A stretch of 64,000 nt of DNA, from the NCBI GenBank assembly GCA_030998015.1, contig JARWMV010000004.1:372001-436000 (forward strand). Direction: 5' to 3'. The position numbers and the translations under genes are program-made. Origin of the DNA: Ceratorhiza oryzae-sativae (Eukaryota; Basidiomycota; Agaricomycetes; Cantharellales; Ceratobasidiaceae). This document shows, piece by piece, positions 56,485-64,000 of this stretch. Every line of letters begins with the position of its first letter. Positions within the stretch are counted from its first letter, which is position 1. Below the pieces are notes generated by a model. It did not search any database, was not told the origin of the DNA, and saw nothing but the letters and a program-made list of their open reading frames with translations.

Positions 56485-59400
56485 ATGTCTGGCCAAGGCG
56501 GTACTACTAGTAGCACAACCGCCCCAAACCCCAATTCCTCACCCTCGACTGCTACGGCTGTATTGCCATCTAGCTCTGGGTCGGTCCGCATCCCACCTCT
56601 CAGGGGATCGGAGAACTGGCGCATATGGCGCGTTCGGATGGAGGACTTACTTGGAGAACTCGAGTTGCTGGATTATGTGGATGGAACAACGCCGAAGCCG
56701 TCACAAGGTGCAAACGACCTTAAAGACTGGCAGAAAACCGACCGAAAAGCGCGAGGAATCATTCGTCGCTGCATCGATGACATGATAATGACCAATATCC
56801 TCGCCTGCGAGACATCTGCCGAGGTCTGGACTCAACTTAAACAGTTGTACGAAGTTGCCGACGTTGTTGCTATCGTCGAACTTCGTCGAAATTTCTTCTC
56901 TCGTCGCATGACCGATGACACTCGCATCGACGATCATGTTTGCACTATGCGTTCTTGGTATGATCAGCTGCGTACTATCGATACCAACCTAGCCACCGAC
57001 TTCGATTGGGCTATCGCCCTTATCGCCTCACTTCCCCTTTCGTGGGATGTCTTTATACAGACACTGAGGCCCCTCCTCACCTTTAAGGATAAAACAAAGT
57101 GGCCGGAGATGGTGAAACAAGTCACCAGCTCGGTTATGGCTGAAGGCCAACGAAAGGAGCAGAGGAGTGTTGAAGCAGGACTACTAGTGAAGAAGAACGC
57201 TGCTGCCACAGCTACGTTTGGGTCTGGAGGATCGGGTGGAAAGAACACTGGAGGAAAAAAGAAGGGCGAGTGCAACTGCTGCCACAAGAAGGGTCACTGG
57301 GAGAGGGAGTGCCGAAAGAAAAAGGCAGACCAGGAGAAGAAGAAGGAATTGGCGCATATAGCCAATACCGGAGAATTGGGCGAGTCAAACCATTCCGATC
57401 AAGGAGGAGCTGTAGCTTTTGTAGCGAAAGCTCCTACCTCCTTTTCATCTCATGAATGGATCGCTGACTCTGGAGCCGGCTCGCATATAGTCGGTAATCG
57501 TGCCTACTTTAACTCCTACAAACCCATCTCAGAAGTCGTTGAAGGAATCGGCAGAGATGTCCCTATTGTAGGCCGAGGCAACGTTCGTGCTATAATGCGC
57601 AACAGAAACCAAACGAATGAATTATTACTCTGAAACGTCGCTCACGTTCCCTCATTTGCCGGCAACTTACTGTTGTGCAAGGTTATCGATCTTGCTGGAG
57701 GAGCGTGCCTCTTCAAGGGAGGGCGCTGCACTGTATTTGCACCAGATGGACGCACCCTAGGCGTTGGACCAAAGATCGGGAACTCAGCAAAAGGTAGTCT
57801 ATACCTTATGGACATGTTAGTCATTACCCCCACAAGCCAAGTAGCTGTCGCCCAAGGCGACATGGATGGAACGAAGAGCTGGGAGGATTGGCATCGCATT
57901 ATGGGCCACATTAACCAAGGCGCTCTAGAACGATTGGTTGACAAAAACATGGTAAACGGAATGAAAGTAGATCGCGACTCCCCGTGTAATTACTTCTGCG
58001 AAGCCTGTGTCCAGGCTAAGCATCATATCGCTTCCTACCCTAAGGAATCGAAATCTAAATACCATTCCGTTGGCGACCTTACTGTCACGGATGTCTGGGG
58101 ACCCGCTCGCACTCAATCGCTTCAAGGAAACTCCTATTTTGTCACATTTACTGACATGTACTCCCGCTTCACTATCGCTGGCTTTATGAAGTCGACAAAG
58201 GACGTCTTCGAACACTACAAAGCGTATGAAGCTCTCCTGGCCAACCAGTTCGGCAAGAAACTTAAACGCGTCTGTTCTGACAACGGAAAGGAGTTTGTTA
58301 ACAAGACACTTAAAGACTATGCCGCCTCGCAAGGCACTATCCTTGAGGAGACAGCGCCTCACTCGTCGGCACAGAATGGAGTTGCTGAACGAAAGAATCG
58401 CACCTTAGTCGAAGGAGCTCGAGCACAGTTGTTCGCCAAACAGCTGCCTCGCTTTCTATGGCAGGAGGCCGTCTCTTACATGGTGTATATCGCCAACCGA
58501 TCGCCTACGCATACACTAGGTGATGTTACTCCTTACGAGCGCTTTTATAGTCGAAAACCACATGTCGGCAACCTCCAAGAGTTTGGTGCCGAATGCTGGG
58601 TATTAGACCAAAGTGGCCCTAACGGAAAGCTCGATGTAAAATCAAAAAAATATCGCTTCACTGGGTTCGCCGATAACTCAACTGCCTGGCGTTACTACAA
58701 GCAGGAATCGCGCCAGATTCTTAAGTCGCGCAATATCATTTTCCCACCTTGTCCGAAGTCAGGGGGAGTGGATTGGACTGAACTCGAGCTCTATGAACTG
58801 TCACCGGCGATTTCGCCTGCTGAGGGGGAGTCAAACCCTTCACAAACCTCAAGTTCAGGTTCTTTGCAGCAGACAAAACCGGCTCCAGCTCCTGGACTAT
58901 TCACACCACCGCCCAAAAAGACTCTCGTACCTCCATTGGCACCTAAGACTGAGGAGAAGAAACCTACTCTAGAACCCCTTATGATACCTAAGTCGTCGTC
59001 TGTACCCACGTCTAGGATTCCAACTCCAATTCGCACTCCAACTCAATTCCTGAGTGGAGAACTGAGGCGTCCTCAACGCAGTTCATCTGCAACAAGACCC
59101 AATTATGTGGACCTAGATAGCGTTGGTAAACCTACTGCGGACAACGATACATCGTACCCAAAGTATGGGAAACCTATCGGAGTAGCGCATATAGAGAGTG
59201 AAGAAGACATTTCACTTGAACGCGAATGGCGTGAGTACGTATATGTGGTGATCTCAAGAAGACAGGACGACGATCATCCGTCCTATGACGAAACACTGTC
59301 ACGCTGGGATGCAGACAAGTGGTCTATTGCTCGAGATGAAGAAATGGCAGCATTCGAACGGATGGGCACTTTCAAATTAGTCGATTTACCTGACGGCTTT

Positions 59401-60807
59401 AAACCTCTTAAGCCTGGCTGGGTGAACATGATCAAACGAAATGCGGACTCTGAGATCACACGCTATCGAGCACGTCTAGTTGTCAAAGGATATGGTCAAC
59501 ACTTTGGGGTTGACTTTAACGAAGTTGTTGCTCACGTCTTATGCGCTGACTCTTGGCGCATACTCATTGCGCTGGCAGCCATCTATGACTGGGACATACA
59601 TCAACTCGACATCATCTCAGCGTTCCTCAACGGTCGAGTCGAAGAGGAGATCTATATGGTTCAGATACCTGGCTACGAAGACAGTACTAGTTGCGTTCTT
59701 CGCATCAACGGATCTCTCTACAGACTGAGACAAGCACCTCGCATCTGGATGCTTACATTCGGAAAAGCGATTAAAACTATTGGCTTTGAACCTATCGCTT
59801 CCGAACCCTCGTGCTTCATCTGTCGAACCAACAATGGCAATCTCTGTGTATTGGCTGTCTATGTTGATGACATTGCATTGTTCGCAACCAAAGGATATGC
59901 ATCTGAGGTCAAGAAGGAGCTTATGGCTCTCTTCGAGATGCGGGACATGGGGGAGTTGGGACATTTTCTAGGTCATCGGGTCACTCGCAACTGTGTGAAG
60001 CGCACAATTACTATCACCCAAAACACTTATGTGAAGAAGCTGATCGACTGTGCTGGGCTAACTGACGCCAACCCGACTACTATCCCACTACCTGCCGGTA
60101 CTCAGCTTGAACGCTATACTGGCCCTCCTGTCGACTTTCCCTATGCTCGCCACATTGGAGGTATTCTATATGCGACGCTTGCTACCCGACCTGATGCAGC
60201 TTATGCCAACCAGCACTTATCTCAGTTCAGCTCGAACCCTGGTCTGAAACACATCGCTGGCCTCAAGTCGCTATTCTGCTACCTTCAGGGTACGCTCGAC
60301 TATGGCCTCACTTACAACGGACTCAAGGCCTCATCTCAACCAGTCGGTTACTCAGACGCTGACTGGGCCCAGAACATTCTCAATCGGAAGTCGATCTCTG
60401 GAGTCGTCTTTACTCTCGCTGGTGCGGCTATATGCTGGATTTCCAAGAAACAGCTGACCATCGCTCTTTCTTCTATGGAAGGCGAATACATGGCTTTATC
60501 GCTAGCTGTTCGACATGGTCTTTGGATCAAAATGTTTTTTGAAGAACTCGGGTTTCCACTTGAGTCAACTCTGTCTATTTACACTGACAATACCGCCACA
60601 ATCGCCTTGGCGCACGACCCTCAGTTTCATGCGCGCTCAAAGCACATCGACACGTGACACCATTTCTTATGCGAACACATCACACGTAAAACAGTTGAAC
60701 TGTCTCATATTCCTGGTGATGAGAACCTTGCTGATCTTCTCACTAAAGCATTACCTTGACCACGTTTTGAGTATCTCGCTGGCAAGGTCATGGGACGACG
60801 CACTTGA
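56485..60807 (+). pseudogene. Copia II gag-pol polyprotein, three TGA stops
   Basis: One frame of about 1440 residues from ATG at 56485. Gag (WRIWRVRMEDLLGELELLDYV) with zinc knuckle CNCCHKKGHWEREC near 57270-57315. Protease EWIADSGAGSHIV near 57460. Integrase zinc domain WEDWHRIMGHIN...CEACVQAK (57880-58020), core VCSDNGKEFVN near 58270 and NGVAERKNR near 58375. RT HQLDIISAFLNGRVEEEIYMV near 59600 and VYVDDIALF near 59860. RNase H SDADWAQN near 60352 and HIDT before the stop. TGA at 57631, 60655 and 60757 break it; aligned Copia proteins usually have Arg there, so CGA>TGA is the simple reading. Otherwise uninterrupted: 994 codons are open at 57673-60657. Confidence 0.9.
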
Positions 60808-60814
60808 GGGGGAG

Positions 60815-61096
60815 TGTTGGAGATTACAAGTGCGTCAGCGCTCATGCGAGTTATGTTACTGTAACACGAACACTTTACTCATCTCTCTCGTTTGTATGCG
60901 TTCTATCTCATCGTCTTACTCATTGTTGTTTCGCTTGTTTTCGCTTGTTCTCTATGCGATATCTTGGCTATGTATATGCTTACTGATCGAGATGTATATA
61001 TACTTGGTTTCTCATGTAGTAGCTAGTCACTCGTTTGAATACACTCGTATACATATTTTACGTGTTTTATTTCACTGCACTACACTACGCTCAACA
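60815..61096 (+). repeat. 3' LTR of Copia II
   Basis: 282 bp; about nine visible differences from the 5' LTR, mostly at CpG sites. Confidence 0.93.
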
Positions 61097-61557
61097 GGTA
61101 CAGAAACGCAATAGACTGCGCTCCTTTCCCTTCCCAGCGCTCAATTGCTCGCGTCCAGGCCTCATAGGATGTCACCACATCGATGAAGTCGGCTAGCGCA
61201 TTGTCTTCCATCGCCAAGGTAATTTGGGCTAATGCCTCCTGGACGCGCTGAAGCCAATCGGCCAAAGCCTCAGTGTACTCCTCCAACTTCGCCTCGTCTT
61301 GAGCGTCTGCGCCGGTAGGTTCTGCTGGTTGGGGTTTGACTCCAAAAGCGATATCGTCTAGGCCTTGTAGGCATAGGATCATCTGCTGACAGTACTTCCA
61401 TGGGTGATAGTTGGATCCATCGCTCTTGAGAGCTGGAACTTCAAGGGACTTTTTGCTGAGATAGGTTGTCTTCTCCTTCCTTGACATCGTGGACTTGGGT
61501 AATGGGACTGTGACCAGGTCAATGGGGTTCTTGTCTTTTGTCTCTGGGGTTGCTCTG

Positions 61558-61569
61558 GGGCTCATAACC
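61558..61569 (-). promoter_or_regulatory. Primer-binding site, Copia III (half-tRNA type)
   Basis: GGTTATGAGCCC on the minus strand directly after the 5' LTR. It overlaps the start of the coding region: the ATG at 61565 lies inside it. Confidence 0.7.
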
Positions 61570-61848
61570 TCTTACGCAGGGAGGTTTCTGGCAAGCTAGT
61601 AATAATTGTACTTAGCTCAACTACAAGAGTAGAGAACTATGTATTGACTGTACCTAGTAATAATTGTACTACAGGCACAAGTAAGCGACAGGAGTAAGAG
61701 AAATGAAACAAAAACTATACCTTAGTTCAACTACAAGAGTAGAGAACTAAGGAGAAAGAAAATTTTCTGTGGAGCATATAAAAGGGGAAAAGCGCAAACA
61801 GATACAAATATTCCACATATACACATGAACTACAATTGTATTCCAACA
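61570..61848 (-). repeat. 5' LTR of Copia III
   Basis: 279 bp, near-identical to the 3' LTR; AAGGA duplication follows on the plus strand. Confidence 0.9.
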
Positions 61849-62129
61849 AAGGAGTCAGATGATGAGTCCCTAACTGTGGCTGGTGCCTCCACTCCTTCTG
61901 AACTAGCTGAGCCAAGCCAGTTGGAAGAGAGGGAGTATATTTACATCAGCTCTGATGATGAGGGATATGATTCTCTCTAATGTGAGTTGACATACCAGAC
62001 TGGGGGGGCTATGTTATGGATTACTAACATTTTCTATTATTTTAGTCCACTCTGCCAAACTCAAGCAATGCCTCTGTAATTAATTTGTGAAATACTTGAA
62101 TTTGTATGTGCTCCAAACTGTACTACTTT

Positions 62130-63127
62130 TGTCACAACCTGACATGCATATATTCATCATATAATATTTTCTTGATTTTTTACATTTTTTAAGAACATTT
62201 TCAAAACACACTTTCCTTTTATGGGACAACTGTATCACATGCCTCATGGAATGTTCCAGACTGCTTACTGAGATGTATTACAACTTTGATGTGAAATTCC
62301 ACATGTCAAGACCCTACCAAGGTATCAACACACACCTCACACTCTTAGGATAAGAGGAGGCTGGGTGCTTCAGCTAAGACTGAGCTGGAAAGACCACAAG
62401 GCTTGGTGACCAAGGGCAAGGGTTGCAATAAGATGCAGGATAAGATATTTTGAGTAAGATTGCACTTGTGCTTAAGAGCACTGGGCTAGAACTAAAGTCA
62501 GGGACCCAAAGGTATAACTAAAGGTAGGATGTGAGGAGAGGACAGGAGGTCGAGTTCTGAGGCTTAAGGCACTCAGACTCTCCCTTATATATTCAGCTAA
62601 CTACTGTGTACATATTCTCAGACAACACAGAGATGAGATGTACATGTGAGAATGTAAGTGAGCTGAGCTGCAATCAGTAGTAGTAAGCAAGACAAGGTAC
62701 AAAGTATGACAAAGCTATCCTAAGCGGTGTGGCTACAAGTGGCAATGCATATAATCTATATAAATGAATAAACTTGACTTAGAGAAAATATAAAATAGCA
62801 GAAAAATAGAATAATCCATTGTCAGTGTCTAGTGCATGACACCACAGCTCCACAGCAGCTTCTATCACTTAGCAATATGACTCGTAGTATAGTTGTGTTT
62901 GTTCTGATGTGGCTTGAAGAATGTATATAAACCAGGTCAAGTTCAACAAGGCCTCCTCACAAACTTGACCTCCTCATCAAATACAAGTTTTGTTCCCTTT
63001 CTGCTCACTGTCTTGCAACATGTCATCATCACCCTTACTTCCCTTGTCACTGCTGCCAAGTTGCTCCCAGGCTCTGCCCTCATGATCTCAGGTGTCCACA
63101 CCATCACTTGACTTGTCACTGCTGACA
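62130..63127 (+). repeat. Solo LTR, family E (E5), interrupted by G
   Basis: TGTC to GACA, about 455 bp without G; target duplication ACTTT at 62125-62129 and 63128-63132. Confidence 0.85.
62304..62841 (+). repeat. Solo LTR of a further family (G)
   Basis: 538 bp, TGTCAAGACC to GTGCATGACA, target duplication CCACA at 62299-62303 and 62842-62846. No internal region for this family is present in the window. Confidence 0.75.
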
Positions 63128-64000
63128 ACTTTGAGTTCCATTAAATAGTAAAAAATTTCTGCTTTCTGATGGATATTTTATTAAGTTTTTACACTAAGAT
63201 CTCAGAGAGATACAGAGGTTGCAATATTTCCTCTAATCAAGAGATATTGATTACAACATTGCACCACTCATATCTTGGCAACCGCTTACACTATCAAAGC
63301 AATCTCATGCTCTATTGATAGCTAATCTTCAGTGGTATCTGCTGCCCAAAGATCGTTGTGATCCACCAGATCCTCATGCCAGAATGACCCAAAGATCATT
63401 AGAATCTTACTGGACCATCAATCAGGATCTAATGACTCCAGTGAGTCAGGAGAGCCTTCCAAATTGATCCAGAAGCTTCTCTGACTCACTTTATGACTCA
63501 CTGAGATGTAGCCTCCATTCATTACATGTATATACTATGATAATATGATCTACAAGCCAATAGCAGGTCTCAGATGCTTCAATGCCTTTGATCCACACCC
63601 TGTCTTTACTCTCTTATCCTATACTGGGCTAGGGTGTACCCCAAGTATAGCAGCACCCTCTTTTGATGATCACACTGGCATGCATGCATCTATTTGGCTC
63701 TGGAATGCCCTCCTCAGGGTATGAAAGGACCTCCTCTGAGGCCCTTCCAGATCACCCTGTCTTACTCAACCCAGACCAGTTATTGGTTTCTTTTCTCTTC
63801 CTATTTTCTCTCTTGTCTGTGTGTGATTTCTTATATAACTAGTACTTAGGAATAAAGTACCATATTAGTTATATACTTTCTGATTCATTGTATCTTATAT
63901 ACAGAGTTATATAAGGATACAATATTGCCTGATTGAGCATGACATTAAGTACTGGCTATTGGAGGAAACCTAAGTACCTGTAGCTGAGGAAGTACACACA

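Larger units (their letters stand above)
56109..61096 (+). mobile_element. Copia II, inside Copia III gag
   Basis: 4988 bp with 282 bp LTRs; target duplication GGTAC at 56104-56108 and 61097-61101. Primer site GGTTATGAGCCC at 56391-56402; purine tract TTGAGGGGGAG before the 3' LTR. Confidence 0.94.
52220..61565 (-). pseudogene. Copia III gag-pol polyprotein, three TGA stops, split by Copia II
   Basis: The frame starts MSPRATPETKDKNP at 61565, runs to 61097, resumes at 56103 and ends at 52220: about 1450 residues, with phase conserved across Copia II. Gag with zinc knuckle CANCGWPGHTKAKC near 55760-55720. Protease WLLDSGTSRHMTP near 55480. Integrase zinc domain and core LHSDLHGPTA near 54790 and RTDGGGEYSS near 54590. 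RT LLQIDVKTAFLHGDLDEEICM near 53400 and ILAHVDDMLLA near 53170. RNase H DADYAGDK near 52655. TGA at 55856-55858, 54260-54262 and 52970-52972 are the only breaks; each fits CGA>TGA. The 5' LTR and primer site (61558-61569) lie to the right. Confidence 0.88.
51895..61848 (-). mobile_element. Copia III, minus strand, containing Copia II
   Basis: LTRs at 61570-61848 (5') and 51895-52174 (3'), about 280 bp. Target duplication AAGGA at 51890-51894 and 61849-61853. Minus-strand LTR ends are TGTTGGAATAC and GTAAGA, that is TG...GA rather than TG...CA. Without Copia II it is about 4.96 kb. Confidence 0.92.
50102..61980 (+). pseudogene. Gene K, unknown protein, split by E3 and Copia III
   Basis: Pieces: 50105-50341 (coiled-coil-like VQELNRELVEEVGNLRAAQRHLRD, Ser/Pro-rich start), 50461-50618, 51071-51382, 51404-51729 and 51782-51894, then 61854-61980. 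The frame is restored exactly across both insertions: KFR before E3 continues DGIEIYYSFNEDWG, and ADPEAK before Copia III continues ESDDESL. The last exon is acidic and ends YIYISSDDEGYDSL. Introns are likely near 50340-50460, 51375-51400 and 51721-51781. The Cys/His pattern CCLAMYDG...HLYCSTFCKNGW near 51420-51500 could bind zinc. No known family recognised. It is CpG poor and flanked by repeats, so it may belong to another transposon or be a silenced duplicate gene. Confidence 0.45.
62012..64000 (+). repeat. Solo LTR or LTR, family D (D5), interrupted by E5 and cut by window edge
   Basis: The parts are 62012-62129 and 63133-64000. It starts TGTTATGGATTAC and follows D3, including TATA-like and AATAAA sites. 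The right end is outside the window, so solo status is unproven. Confidence 0.8.

Noticed and set aside
1..64000. CRISPR arrays, bacterial operons, rRNA genes
   Set aside because: No regularly spaced repeats, Shine-Dalgarno-led gene strings or rRNA-like sequence were seen; introns and LTR elements mark a eukaryote.

Overview
The window is an almost continuous block of nested transposable elements from a fungal genome. It is most likely from a basidiomycete, possibly an agaricomycete of the Rhizoctonia/Ceratobasidium type (the clade is inference). Support comes from 44-56 bp GT-AG introns, chromodomain Gypsy elements, one-ORF Copia elements, Tc1/mariner elements, and CpG>TpG/CpA decay that turns CGA codons into TGA. 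Only about 6.2-9.2 kb looks like host sequence. It holds a four-exon patatin-like gene (minus strand) whose catalytic Ser and Asp positions are both substituted.

The main result is a Gypsy family present three times: copy A (1-1066, only the 3' end in the window), copy B (13491-24948) and copy C (30429-47436). B and C are each about 10.1 kb once later insertions are subtracted. Besides gag and a chromodomain pol, each carries a roughly 5 kb cargo between pol and the 3' LTR: ORF-X (plus strand), ORF-Y (minus strand, with one 50 bp intron at the same place in both copies), a divergent promoter region with 61 bp repeats, and a gene with all motifs of a CRESS-DNA virus-type Rep (HUH motifs I-III plus superfamily 3 helicase Walker A, Walker B and motif C). 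A hairpin with a perfect Pol III B-box follows Rep. B and C have different 5 bp target duplications, so the whole composite moved as a retrotransposon.

Layout from left to right: copy A tail; remnants of an unknown gene split by a 1.64 kb Tc1 element, itself split by a solo LTR (family D); a MITE-like element; the host island; a non-coding inverted-repeat element; then the nest E2 > D2 > copy B > D3. Next comes Gypsy F (26129-50121) containing copy C, which contains Copia I, which contains an intact mariner/Tc1 element. Then an unknown gene K (about 50102-61980) is split by solo LTR E3 and by Copia III (minus strand), which contains Copia II. At the right edge is solo LTR D5 > E5 > G. Most insertions carry matching target duplications (5 bp, or TA for Tc1/mariner), so the order of events can be read directly.

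Most coding sequences are decayed. Premature stops in the Copia elements, ORF-X and Rep are TGA at former CGA codons, while gag-pol of B also has small deletions. Features that look intact are the mariner transposase (36278-37342) and ORF-Y in both copies.
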